Assembly: GCA_037042185.1 (NCBI GenBank)
Contig: JAXQJY010000033.1
Location: 2,046,001-2,110,000, forward strand
Direction of reading: 5' to 3'
Length of the DNA stretch: 64,000 nucleotides
DNA from: Sordariomycetes sp. S80-01Y
Lineage: Eukaryota; Ascomycota; Sordariomycetes
Part shown: positions 1 through 10,773 of the stretch, in pieces
Numbering within the stretch: the stretch's first letter is position 1
Layout: each line of letters starts with the position of its first letter
The notes under the pieces: model-generated
Told to the model about the DNA's origin: nothing
Database searches by the model: none
What the model saw: only the letters and a program-made list of their open reading frames with translations
Position numbers and translations under genes: made by a program

Positions 1-752
1 CAGAGGTCATTGGTGATCAAGAAGCGTGGAGGTCGTGGACGCAAGAGTTGGCGTCGACATGGAACGGCACAGCCGCTGTCAGTCAGAGCTCAATCAGACA
101 TAGCCATGTTCGCGATGTAGCGTCTAGCTCGCTGAGAGGGCAGAGATTCGAGTTCGGGATCGGAATCGACTACAACTTTACGACCATACCGCCAACCTGC
201 TCTTCCGAGGAGGATGCGTACTTCGCGCAGATCGACAACATGGTCCAGGTCAAGGTGCTATCGCGAGAAGCCGGCGTGCCGGGCGACATTCGTTTGAAGC
301 ACGCTCCCCGGGAACTCGACGCCGCCTTGGATCTGAAAGAAGGTCCCTATTCGGCGATCCGATGGGGCCAACAGCCTCTCTACTCGGATTTCTTCTTCGG
401 CACGACCCCAGTGGGGATCCATCACAATGCCTACGCCCACGGATTGAAGGCATTCCGTTTGAAGACCTGGTGGCCCCTGATGTGGTTTCACCCGATCCTG
501 CGAGAGCTCGTCACTTACAGCTTGAATAGGCGCAGCGAAGGCGAGAAGGATATCCTGAGCATGGTCGATCCTTCTGGAAACAAAGTTAACTACACGAATC
601 CTCAAGAAGATTCTGTCACCGTTTTCACGTCAGGCAACAGGGGCACGGTGTCGAGCTTCGAGCCGAAGGAATGGGATCAGGTCTGCCAAAAGGGGACGGT
701 GCCATGGTACGATGAGCTATTTGGTGATGAACGTGGACCTCTATTACTCTAA
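1..752 (+). CDS. PLOD-like glycosyltransferase domain protein, C-terminal part (5' truncated by window edge)
   Basis: The frame is open from position 3 to a TAA at 750-752, so about 250 C-terminal residues are present and the start lies outside the window. There is no credible ATG near the 5' edge; the sequence reads EVIGDQEAW in frame before position 48. It aligns by eye with the C-terminal half of the convergent gene at 870-2597: GDQEAWRSW matches GEQEIYRQW, WGQQPLYSDFF matches WGNSPLYADFY, HHNAYAHG matches HHNAHKDG, and both end in WYDE(L/V)F. The full-length neighbour carries the features of the procollagen-lysyl glycosyltransferase (PLOD-type) GT domain, so this is inferred to be a paralogue of that family. 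The catalytic N-terminal half is not visible. Substrate unknown. Confidence 0.75.
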   Translation, partial: EVIGDQEAWRSWTQELASTWNGTAAVSQSSIRHSHVRDVASSSLRGQRFEFGIGIDYNFTTIPPTCSSEEDAYFAQIDNMVQVKVLSREAGVPGDIRLKHAPRELDAALDLKEGPYSAIRWGQQPLYSDFFFGTTPVGIHHNAYAHGLKAFRLKTWWPLMWFHPILRELVTYSLNRRSEGEKDILSMVDPSGNKVNYTNPQEDSVTVFTSGNRGTVSSFEPKEWDQVCQKGTVPWYDELFGDERGPLLL

Positions 753-869
753 TAATTGCTTTGAGGGTCATCCCCTCGGCGACTCTATATACTTTAGTTT
801 GATTTCATAAAACTTCGCTGTCACGCCGGAAGGCCAGAGTTGGCGAGTATTACGATGCCTGAATCCCAC

Positions 870-2597
870 CTAAAGAGGGCCTTGTCCGTCCCTGAAAACC
901 TCATCGTACCAAGCCCTCTCCGCCCCGTCCTCCGCCTTGCACAGAGCGTCGAAATCAGCCGTGCCTAGGCCATCTGCGGAAGCACCTGGCTTGAACAACC
1001 TCGGCAGACGATGCTCCTTGTCCGCAGGCAGAGGCCAGTATACCAACCTCCCGCTATCGGCGGCCAGGTCGGCCAGAGGACGGAGATCGGACGTCTGATG
1101 CACCGCCGCCAACATCAGCTTACGGAGGTGGGGGAAGAACCAGGTGCGATCCCACCACCAGTTCCTGCGCTCTTTCATCCCATCCTTGTGGGCGTTGTGG
1201 TGAAGTAGGGCCGGAACGCTGGTGGTGTAGAAGTCTGCGTAAAGGGGAGAATTGCCCCAGTCGTTGGTCTCGGACTCGAGTCCAAGAGTTTCCGCAAGAG
1301 GGTGTTTGGCGTCCTGCATGTCTCCTGGGACATCTGTCAGGCGAGTCGGTCTGATGTCCAGTTCAGACGCATGGTCGTCGAGGCCTGAATGGTTCGAAAG
1401 CAGGACAAAGTCCCCATCTTTCTCCGCAAAAGCCGTGGTCAGGGCAAGATTTTGAAGGTAGTCGAGTCCTACATGATACTCATAATCGCGCGCCATAATT
1501 CCGACAGCCTCTTCGTCCCCCTTTGCAAATATCTTGGGTCTCTCGCCCTGCCATTGGCGATAGATCTCTTGCTCGCCAAATATCTCACCAAAGATGCCCT
1601 GGTCACTGTAGATCCTGACGTCCGAGGTAGCCAGCATCTCAGTCATCTTGCTCAACACCCTTCGAAAGTAACGCTTCATGTCGCCCACGGGACCGATAAT
1701 TGTCCCGCTGTTGAGGAAACGTGGTCGTACATCATGAAACTCATTCGGGTTCTTGGCCGGGTCCATGTCTGTGTTGGGCCCGTACAGATCCTTCCGTAAA
1801 GGGCTCTCAGGGATCGCGTCGCAGTGAAGATTCGAGCCCGTCTCCGGAGGCGGATAACATTTCTTCTGGGTGGACAGCATGATGGTCTGCTCCATGGGTA
1901 AGTCACTGCGCCCCCATTGCTTGGCCAGACGCTCGTTGGCAGCGGCATTCGCCGCGTGATAGCGTCGAAGCAGCACCTCTGGAGGCAGCTGGAACCACAG
2001 GTCATACGCATCAATGGTCATGATCAGGTCGTCGTCGCGGAGCCTGTCGTTTTCATGTGCACTTGCGCTGCTCAGCTCATCCAGGTACGCCAGCGTGCCC
2101 GTCACTTTTGACAGATGAGAGCCACCCATCTCACCAAAAGTATCATGCCAGTCGATGCCCCAGTTGACTATGACAGGCATGGGATAGCCTAGTGCGATGG
2201 CGCTCATCATAGTTTTGCAGAGGTCAGGGCGCGGACTGTCTGCAGGGATTATGATCACGAAGCGCCTCTCCCCAGATGGCAGCTTCGCCGGATCGACCCC
2301 TTCTGGTGAGTCGCCATTTCTCGAAGCAGAACTGGGAGCCAGGAGCTGCATAGGCGTCAGTAGATTGCTAGTACGGCGTCAGGAAGAAAAACTCACCAGG
2401 AAGCTTCCCAACGTGACGATGGCGATGGAGAGGCCTATCATGAACAGGCGTCTCGGCGGCATCAGCAGAAGCCGCCGTATTCCACCCGCTTGGGCCGTGG
2501 ATGGACTGGTCCTATTTTCATCGGTTCTCACGGCCTGGTATCTCGCCGAGCTCCACCACCGTGAAGCCTCAGCGGTGATCTGTCGCAAGGCACCCAT
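870..2597 (-). CDS. Type II membrane protein with PLOD-like glycosyltransferase domain
   Basis: Two exons: 2597-2397 (67 codons) and 2345-870, joined in phase 0 across a 51-nt intron (GTGAGT donor, CTATGCAG acceptor), giving about 558 residues. The first exon supplies a short basic N-terminus and one hydrophobic segment (residues about 51-67, LFMIGLSIAIVTLG), which suggests a Golgi or ER type II anchor. The luminal part has a possible DxxD metal-site motif (TIDAYD, about residues 179-182), FLNSGTIIG and SDQGIFGEIF, the pattern known from the glycosyltransferase domain of procollagen lysyl hydroxylases. Without the anchor exon the protein would begin at an internal ATG (2351) that lies inside the intron. 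It is convergent with its paralogue, with only 117 bp between the stop codons. Acceptor substrate and sugar cannot be read from sequence. Confidence 0.82.
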
Positions 2598-3369
2598 TTG
2601 CGCGACAGAGACTCGAAGCAGTGGGAGATGATGCGGTCGACGCCAGAAGCTCCCGCCATGAGATGCAGCGTCTGCAAACTTTAATCCGAGCTCGAAACAT
2701 CGACATCGAGTCCACCAAGTGGAATCTCAGGTTCAGGGGCTTTCCGCCACCGCACCGCGTGCCAAGAAGTCTTGGTGCGATGCCAAATCGCCATGGGGCC
2801 TTGGCGAGCTCGTGTACCTTGATTTCGTCGCCGAGTCTCAATGCACGATAACACGACGAGATTGCCAGCACAGCCAACGAGGCCGCGTCTCAACTGTGTC
2901 TTCAAGTCGTGGCATCCCATCACTGTCCACGCCGCGATCTGCCCACTGTTGGATCTGGGCAGGCTGACAAACCCCCCTTTACCAAGCCGTCCGACTCACG
3001 CGCTTGAGGACAAGACCTATGGTGGTCTCACCCCCCACAAGCCGGGCGACGTGGGCGACGCACCGTAGAACCTGATTAGGAAATACTCGACCACAGTCAA
3101 GATCAGCGACGCGCGCTACCAATTCTTCAATCAGCCTTCGAGGTTTCCCTTGCGGCGCAGCCTCTACGAGTCCTCCAATGGGCCGTAGGCTCAGTACAAT
3201 GACAGTAGCGCACCCCGGCCGGCACTTGGGGGCCGAACAACGCCGCCGTACGTCAGCAATAGAGATCAATCCTCCCCAAACTCCGTACAAGATCTTCGAT
3301 TTGATTCATCTGTACTGACTGTCGGTTATGAAGTAACCCTTCCTGTTGCGACCCCAGACGCTCGACAGA
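2598..3369. other. Intergenic interval, divergent promoter region
   Basis: It separates the divergently transcribed glycosyltransferase-like gene (minus) and sulfotransferase-like gene (plus). Short open frames occur on both strands but have no splice logic or recognisable protein; I see no gene here. Confidence 0.6.
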
Positions 3370-4301
3370 ATGGGCGCCAACGCTTCTGTCCCTCAGGACA
3401 AGACAAAGACCCTTAGAGTCATCGGGGCTGGCTACTCGAGGACAGGAACACTATCCATGGCATTCGCTCTAGAACGACTTCTCGACGGACCCGTGATGCA
3501 CGGTGGCTCTCAGCTTCTAGGACGCGAGGATGGTAGGTCATTATTGGCCGAACCTGGTGGCTGCGCTGACAAGAGCAGAGTACGTCAAGCTATGGACAGA
3601 AGTGTTCGACGCGCGCCACGACCGGCCCCGCCTGTTGAAGCTCCTTCACAAGGCCACTGAGGGCTTCGCGGCCATCACTGATGCTCCAGGCAACGTATTT
3701 GTCGAGGAGTTGTTGGAGCTCTATCCCGACGCCGACGTTGTTTGCGTCGAGCGTGACCGCGCTAAATGGTGGAAAAGCTGGGCCGCTGTGACGGACCAAG
3801 CGGGCGCTGGCTTCTTGAATTACTTCCTCATGCCGGTTCCTGGCAAGCGTTGGTATCCAAAGCTTGTCACGCAGTTTTTGGATCAGTAGGTACTCTTCTG
3901 CAGCAGTAGCTGTTACCGTTGAGTCTAACGGAGTCGCCTAGGCAATTAGAGCGACATGGTCCGATGTCAGATAGTAAGTACGTCCACTCACACAGAGATC
4001 AACACGTTGATGTTTTCCAGAGCGCATGGATGAACATAACCAATACGTCAAGCAAGTCACGCCCCAGGGGAAGTTCCACATGATGGACCTCAGCGAAGGC
4101 TGGACACCTCTCTGCAACTTGTTGGGCGTGCCGACACCCGATGAGCCGTTTCCCCGTGCCAACGACGCGGAGGCTGTCGAAGGTCTCAACAGAGAGATCC
4201 TCACGGATGCAGGGCTTCGATGGACGGGCATCTTCGCAACCACTGGGGCTCTAGGGTACGGTTTGTGGTGGTTGTGCAGGTCATTCTTCGATCATGTCTA
4301 A
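3370..4301 (+). CDS. Fungal sulfotransferase-like P-loop protein (Sulfotransfer_4 type)
   Basis: Four exons reconstructed from splice sites and phase: 3370-3532, 3579-3885, 3942-3973 and 4021-4301, total 260 residues. The N-terminal GAGYSRTGTLSM is the PAPS-loop-like P-loop of the fungal sulfotransferase family, many members of which are misannotated as NAD-dependent epimerases. Later family blocks are visible: DADVVCVERDRAKWWKSW, the HGPMSDKRMDEHNQYV helix created by splicing the 32-nt third exon, and GWTPLCNLLGVP followed by PFPR. The C-terminus ends in a hydrophobic segment (ATTGALGYGLWWLCRSFF). The start MGANAS fits an N-myristoylation consensus (Gly2, Ser6), which is inference only. Introns are 46, 56 and 47 nt. 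The substrate is unknown. Confidence 0.85.
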
Positions 4302-4573
4302 ACGGCCGGGCGACGACATCAGCAAATGAATTTTCCACTGAAAATAAGTCTTCCGAATCAACACAAATGAAGTGGTCAGATTGATCGATGACATTGCGTC
4401 ATGTCTCGACGCCAGCTATACTAACAGATCGATAGGTGAGGGTATACAGCTCCAAACTCCATCGCCAACAAAGAAAAAGTCGACCATCATAGAGCCATGA
4501 CAACTGTAAGGAAAGGGACACCCGAATGGGCATTAAGGGGCTCATGCGTCTCCCCGGAATTCTTCGTCAATGA

Positions 4574-6775
4574 TCATGGGCAAGCCTCCTCGGCCATCCG
4601 TACTATTTCGCAAAGACTCCTCGTGAACAAGATATCGACGTTTTGAATCTCCATCTCAACACTTCGGTCGGCTGTCGAGCCGTCCTCGGCCATAAGGCGA
4701 GCTGTAGCAATGAGGCGCATGATGCATCTCATCAAACCAGCCTGGATATCGCGGGTCGCGTTGTCGTAGGTCGCAGATCGAGCAGACTGATCAGTCATGA
4801 TACCCTCAGTCTTCAATCCCCAGGAGAGCTGCGAACTCAGCTTCTTGGCCATCCGGTCCATTCCGCCGCTGTTCTGCGACGCTGTCAATCCAAGAAGAGA
4901 AGCCGCCTTCTTGGGGATCTCGTCCTTCTGCTGGTCTTCGGCGGGTGATGCACGCTCTCGGCCAGAACGGGTCCGAAGAGGGGTTCGCGGGACCAAGGCA
5001 GAGATGTAGTTATATGCGACAATGTGCGCCCATAGAGCGTCACATATATAGTCTGATGCGCAGCCAAAGACGTTTTGAAGAGAGGTCCATGGCTTTGCAG
5101 GAGTCGGCGAGACCACACTCGGTGACGTCGGTTGCGCGTTAGGACTCGCCGACTGTGGTCTATACTCATCGATAGCCGATGCGCCACGCTTGTTTGACAC
5201 GAAGCGTTTCCACAAGGATTTCCGAGGGCTGGCGCCGGGTGTGTCTGGTGTAAGAGTGCTAATGAGGTCCGCACTGGGCTGCCTCATCTTCTTCGAGTAG
5301 TTCCGAATAGTCTCTACGGTCAGGCTTGAGGAAAGTAGCATCGTTTCAGGGAAGCACGCCACGGAAACGCGCAAAGTCTCGACGACATTAGGCGGCAGAG
5401 GAACTGCTTTTGGCATGTCATCTACCTGACTTTGCGTAGTGTATGGTTGGGTGCTCCCGTCCAACCAGGACTGGACACTAGGCAATGGAGATGGTGGCGG
5501 GGAGGGTCTGATGAAGACCGCGTCCTTCGATCGTGTAGCTGGTCGCGATGCTACTCGAGAGTCGGATTCAACATAGGGATCGACATATTCTGACTCGGTT
5601 ACAGATCGTTTATTGATGATTGCAGGAGCTGCAGGCGGGTGTTGGGCTAGCCCGTTCATGCGAGGAGGCGACGAACGAAGAGCATGCTGACCATTCACGC
5701 GCCCAGTTTGCAGACTGGAAGCCCTAGGGCGATGACCGGAGGCTGATGAAGAGTGCGACCTGTTCTTTGGGGACTGTTCTTGGCTGGGCGAGGTGCCTGG
5801 GAGAGGGGCACTTGGTTGAGAGGTCGACTGAGAACGTCTGCCAGACTGGCGCCTGCGTGGAATCCCAATCGGAGCCCCTCCACCTATGGAATAGGACTTG
5901 CGGTGGAAGCGTTTGTTGTGTGCGCTCAGGGGAATACTAGGAGCTGCATCGTCTGAGCCGCCACTGGCGTCGGATTCGGGTGGTGTAGGAGGTCGGGGGG
6001 AGAGAGAGGCAAGGTTCTCTTCGTTCGGAACCTCATGCATCTCGGGCTCGTCCTCGTCAGATTCTGGCTCAATCCAACTGTGCTCTCGGGCCGCGGCGAA
6101 TGCAGGCGAGTTTCTGGGGGACGGTTGCCAGCACGAAGACCCGAGCGAAGTCGCAGCGGTGATGATGGACTGTTCCCGAGCGCTGATGGAGGGAGCAGTA
6201 TGGGTCCTTGAAAACTCGGTCCCCGACATGGAATCCATATCCGTGGAATTGTCGTCGTACTTTGGATCGTTGTCCTCGTATTCGAGAAAATCGACCACCG
6301 AGTTGCGTTCTTGAATTGGTATGAGTGGCCGACCAGCCGCGCCGTGGTATGGTGAGCTTAAGGAACGCTGAGCCCAAGCTGAGCTCGGGCTGGATGTGCC
6401 GTCTTCGAAGGACAGATGTGCGTCAGGGGCGCCTGAAGTCAGGCTTCGCGACGAAAATGCGGAACTTGACCGCTCCAAGTCTCTGGCTAGCACCTCGGGA
6501 AAATACCCATCAACCTTGTTCCTCACACCATCCACCGTTGGCGAAGGGCTCGAAGCCGTCGAGCAGGCTGGAGACGAAAGTGCGAACGGCATGAGGCCGT
6601 TCATGCTGGAGACGGACCTTCTTGGGCACGCAGAAGAGGACGAAGATGCTCGCCTTCTGCTCTGTTTGAGGAACTCGGGTTGTATGATCCTATCTTGGTT
6701 TGGGCAGGATTGGGTGACTGTTCCTCGACGACCACTTTGCGGCGTGCAGGTCGTAGATTGATCTGGTGGAAGCAT
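4574..6775 (-). CDS. Ser/Pro-rich conserved-type fungal protein of unknown function
   Basis: A single uninterrupted exon of 733 residues from an ATG at 6775 to a TGA at 4574-4576. I do not recognise the family. Residues 1 to about 420 are low-complexity and probably disordered, rich in Ser, Pro and Arg, with several RRxS-type basophilic kinase-like sites and an acidic patch (EPESDEDEPEMHE). The C-terminal third looks folded and helical: VVETLRVSVACFPETMLLSSSLTVETIRNYSKKM, a basic linker, then WTSLQNVFGCASDYICDALWAHIVAYNYIS, and a last helix ending in SLCEIVRMAEEACP. This layout (long phosphorylatable tail plus a helical C-terminal domain) suggests a regulatory or scaffold role, but no specific function is supported. 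No membrane segment or signal peptide is seen. Confidence 0.8.
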   Translation of the reverse strand: MLPPDQSTTCTPQSGRRGTVTQSCPNQDRIIQPEFLKQSRRRASSSSSACPRRSVSSMNGLMPFALSSPACSTASSPSPTVDGVRNKVDGYFPEVLARDLERSSSAFSSRSLTSGAPDAHLSFEDGTSSPSSAWAQRSLSSPYHGAAGRPLIPIQERNSVVDFLEYEDNDPKYDDNSTDMDSMSGTEFSRTHTAPSISAREQSIITAATSLGSSCWQPSPRNSPAFAAAREHSWIEPESDEDEPEMHEVPNEENLASLSPRPPTPPESDASGGSDDAAPSIPLSAHNKRFHRKSYSIGGGAPIGIPRRRQSGRRSQSTSQPSAPLPGTSPSQEQSPKNRSHSSSASGHRPRASSLQTGRVNGQHALRSSPPRMNGLAQHPPAAPAIINKRSVTESEYVDPYVESDSRVASRPATRSKDAVFIRPSPPPSPLPSVQSWLDGSTQPYTTQSQVDDMPKAVPLPPNVVETLRVSVACFPETMLLSSSLTVETIRNYSKKMRQPSADLISTLTPDTPGASPRKSLWKRFVSNKRGASAIDEYRPQSASPNAQPTSPSVVSPTPAKPWTSLQNVFGCASDYICDALWAHIVAYNYISALVPRTPLRTRSGRERASPAEDQQKDEIPKKAASLLGLTASQNSGGMDRMAKKLSSQLSWGLKTEGIMTDQSARSATYDNATRDIQAGLMRCIMRLIATARLMAEDGSTADRSVEMEIQNVDILFTRSLCEIVRMAEEACP

Positions 6776-8796
6776 ATGGAAGAGCCAAACCCAAGGTAGA
6801 GCCGGGAGGCGCTTTCTAGGGAGAAACCAGCTGCTATTATAGAGGTCAAGGAGGGTCTGATAGCTTGAGCGAGAGCTGAAAAGAGGTGGCTTGGCTCAAT
6901 GGGCTTTGATTTGGACCACGGGAACAGAGACAGCCAAGTGAACCAACTCCAAGGGATGCTGAGCTTGGTATTTGATGTGTAACCAACGAGAAGCCAGCAA
7001 GAATCAGCCGCAGGCCGAGACAGTAAAGGCGGAATGGAGCTCCTGTCGCACTCGTGAGTTCTCGAAACCCATGGCGAATTCGCCAGGGGACGGGTGAGGG
7101 GCGAGCCGACAGTCAAGTAATAAGACTGTGCTCATTGCGAGTCCCTGATCTCTCGAAGCGGACGCTAGCGACCCGGCCGACGACCATCGTCGCACAAAAG
7201 AAAAGAAGCGCCCAGTCTGTGTTGATCGCGCCAACATAGTGGAACTGTGCTCGGAGTGTAAGCAGGGGTCTGCAAGGCATGGGCCCGAGCGATCAACGAG
7301 CATGGAGTAGGGCATGGCGCAGTATTGAGACCCGCAGTCAACTTAGGCGTCGATAGCTTTGGTAACAAGAAGCAAAAAGCAACCACATACGCTTCGGGTA
7401 TTTGTCCCTCGATTCTAAACAACTCAAGAAGACAGTCAAGACCACGAGGTCTCGGCGGTTGGCGTTGATGTTGGCGTTCGTACCAGACGGTGGATCACAC
7501 CGGATGGCGGCCAAGTCCTATGGATGAGGTATCCAAGCCGTCGGCAACTGGCATGAACATCGCTCAGAGCTGCTTCGGATGCGGTTGTGCGACCGCGGCG
7601 AAACCAAGGTTAGGAGCTGCCTGGGTTGCACAGCAGGCGTGAATCGGCTCTGCTGTCATTGCTGATAGTTATCTCGCCTAATGGGGACAGAACGGCCGTT
7701 GCTTGAAACACGTCCGACAGACACGGTCCAAGGTTGAGCTTTACGGAGTACTGGCACCCAGGTCGCGCAAGCCGGTGCCGGGTCATACCATATTCCAGAC
7801 TGTGGCACGTTCCTGGGACATTGTCTGTTACGAGCGTGATGGACATTAACCAAGGACCGTGGAATCGCTTGGAGGGTCCGTAAGGCGGCCTCCTCCCTAC
7901 CGACGCTCGAAATTGGGGACGTTGCAACGTGGACGGGGCGCGTACCACATGGCTCCTTAGACATTCGGTTCATTCCTCAGCCGTTTCATGTCAAATCCTG
8001 GGTGGGCTCGCATGTCAAAGAGGAGCGAGCCAGCGGAGGCAGGGCAGCAGTTGCGGCGCGCAAGGGAGGGCGTGCTTCTGCGCATCTCTATCCCGTGTTG
8101 GCTGTGGATCAGCGATGCCATTGGAACCAGGGAAAGACATCTTAGACTCGATTACGTCTAGTGTGATGGAGCTGAAAGTCTGACACGGCTCATGGAGATG
8201 ATGACGGGCGATGATTCTCAGTTGAGCAAAAGAAACGAGCAGGAGTCGAGCCACGATGTCGTCGATTCGGATGAGCGAAAACAGAACGAGCCACCTTAGT
8301 TTACAGCACGAGATAGTACTAGTGGATCTTTCGGGCACCTGGGCGTCCTACGGCGCCCGTCACACTTCAAGCTTGGCCCCGTCTAGAGCACCTGAAGCCG
8401 CTGCCAGTGGCGTCTTCTACCAATGCCAGCGCCATCCCTCAGCGGGGTGCATGCGCTAAAGTGACGGTACTAACGCCCTGTGAAGCGCTGCATTAGCGGG
8501 AAGCCCGAGCGCCACGACTTAGCCGTCCAACCGTCCTGGCCCTGGCTTGCCTGGCAGCTCCAGTACACACTAGCTCATGCACGGGGCGTCTCCACTGGGA
8601 TCGAATTCATCGGGACCCCTTGCGGCGATCACAAACTTTTCGTCTGGAGCACAACGTCAACTTTGGACGCCTGCCCATTGCCTTTGGACACAGCTTGCCC
8701 AGTGCCTCGTATGTGGTGCCAAATACACAATCGAAGCCATACTTTTGCACCTGCATCCTTTACGCGCATCGAAATTCCGCTGCCACCGCCTCGGCT
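6776..8796. other. Gene-free interval of about 2 kb
   Basis: It lies between the 5' end of the minus-strand Ser-rich gene and the 5' end of IPI3. All open frames are short, Arg/Ser/Cys-rich and lack splice support. I see no tRNA, repeat or transposon relic. It presumably contains both promoters. Confidence 0.6.
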
Positions 8797-10149
8797 ATGT
8801 TATCAGAAGACTTCTTCTCATCTGTTTGTGGACCGCCGGTAGCGGCCAACACTGCCATATCGAAAGATGTGGGCATCTACTCACAGTCGCTGACGCCATC
8901 GTACGCCGTCAAAACGTCTTTCAAAAAGAGCTCATGCCCGAGGCATGGTCTAGCTGTGAGCGACACGCATGTCTTTGCCGCCCAGGATGGCAAAGCGCAC
9001 GTTCAAGTGTACTCTCGAGCACGCGGGAACCAGGAGGCGTTGGTCTCATTTGCCGAGAGGATCAAGAGTCTCGCATTAGCGGGAAACGTCCTCGTCGTAG
9101 GGACGACGGAGGGCCGGTTAATCTTGTGGGAGGTTCGTTGATTTTTCCTGACAGTCAGTCTTGTGGATGGTTGACGCTGATGAGTGACACAGACTTGCAC
9201 CGGACGTCAAGTCTCGACACCACCCTGCCATGTCCAGCCCGTCTCCTGCATCGCTGTGACGCCACACCATATTCTGTCGGGGTCAGATGATTCGAATATC
9301 AACGTGTGGTCTAGAGCAAAGCTTCTTGAGCTCGACGCCCCAGCTGAACTCGAACCCGAATTGGTGCTATCGAATCATCGCGGTGGCGTCACGGACCTCG
9401 TGGCAACTCCCGGGTCTAACCCAGAAACAAGCATATGCGTGTCTGCAAGCAAGGACAAGACATGTATTGTATGGAACTATCGAACGGGCCATGTTCTGCG
9501 CACGTTCCTCTTCCCTGCAGCTGTGGCATGTCTGTCCTTGGATCCGTTTGCTCGCGCACTCTACGTTGCCGTTGAAAGCCGCGCACTCTACCTTGTAGAA
9601 ATGTTTGGAGATAAAGCTCTCTTAGGCGGCTCTGCTCCCGAACCACCGTCGATTGTGGTACAGGTGCAGGAGCCTCACGCCGTTTCAGAGGACGGTACAA
9701 GTGCGACTCTCTGTATGGCACGTAGCTATGACGGCTCCAGCGTGCTCACTGGCCATGCTTGTGGTCGTATTCTACGATGGAACGCTGCACCAAATGCACC
9801 GCCAGTACAGTTGGCCAACTTAAACTCTGCGGTGACGAACCTGACATTCGTACCGCTGCTATCAACAGATAAGCAGCTTCGGCCTCACGCGGTGGTCAAG
9901 CCAAACCAGGCCATGAAACAACACATATTCACAACACAGCTACACCCAAACCAGGCTCCCCGACCTTCACGCTTTGATAAAATGCTGAATGCACAAGGCT
10001 TCCCTCGGCAGACTCTCGAGGAAGCTCTCATTTCGTTCCAGCACGCGCAGTCGGCAGGCTTAGCGGATGACGAAAAGCCAATGCAAGTTCCAACAGATCT
10101 GGTTGCTGCGATGAAGGCCTCTAATTTCCGGCAACACGTCAATACTTGA
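8797..10149 (+). CDS. IPI3: Pre-rRNA-processing WD40 protein Ipi3
   Basis: Two exons, 8797-9132 and 9193-10149, joined in phase 0 to give 430 residues, the usual length for Ipi3 (WDR18). Ipi3 is part of the nuclear Rix1 complex (Rix1-Ipi1-Ipi3), needed for ITS2 processing and late 60S maturation. The start MLSEDFFSSV and the WD repeats are visible: HVFAAQDGKAHVQVYSR, LALAGNVLVVGTTEGRLILWE, CIAVTPHHILSGSDDSNINVWS, CVSASKDKTCIVWNYRTGHVLRTF, and SVLTGHACGRILRWN. The C-terminal helix LEEALISFQHAQS follows. The 60-nt intron has a weak GTTCGT donor, but the frame across it is exact and preserves the LWE/TCTGRQV blade. The open frame continues upstream of 8797, but the sequence there does not resemble the family. 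Confidence 0.9.
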
Positions 10150-10773
10150 GACGAAAGTAAGTACCACGGAGTATCTGGAAAAGACAGCCAAGAAATCTAA
10201 AGCAAGTCGATATCGTATGGCGGCTCGGCTTATGAGGACCGTTGAGCCTTGAGGACCCACCTTCATAAAGACGGGAGTGGCTCTCACAATTCCAGTCTCC
10301 TAGAGAATATCGGATATGCGAAGCTGAGGACAGTTGTCCCAGGTTGGGCATCTTGCCAATCTCGGCCATTTCGGTGATCTCGGTGATCTGGACGTCAAAT
10401 GGACAACGCCTGAGGTAATGCAGCCTCACCACCACGAAACCCAGGTCTCGCCTGGGCCTGCATCATTCTGCATGAAAATATAAACCCTGTTGACTTTATA
10501 CGAAGCGCTCTATCTTCAATACAATTCTTGACAAACTTCTGCATCCTATTTGCCTTTGTGTGAATCCAGAAGAGCATACACTGTGCCACGCCACCCATCT
10601 TGGCAGAAAAAGCACAGTGCTAAGTCGACGGGGCCATCCTGATCTCGGCAATTCTCCGCACTGACTAACACCGAACCCGCGACTCCGGAGCTTTTTTTGG
10701 TCCAGCCGTCATTGCGACCGCGACCTGGTGAATCTTCATTCCCACTCCCTCCATCAACATCCTTCATCTCAAA
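10150..10773. other. Intergenic interval between IPI3 and ISD11
   Basis: About 620 bp between two genes on the same strand, holding the IPI3 3' end and ISD11 promoter. A small direct duplication (TCGGTGATC, twice) lies near 10371-10390. No gene seen. Confidence 0.55.
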
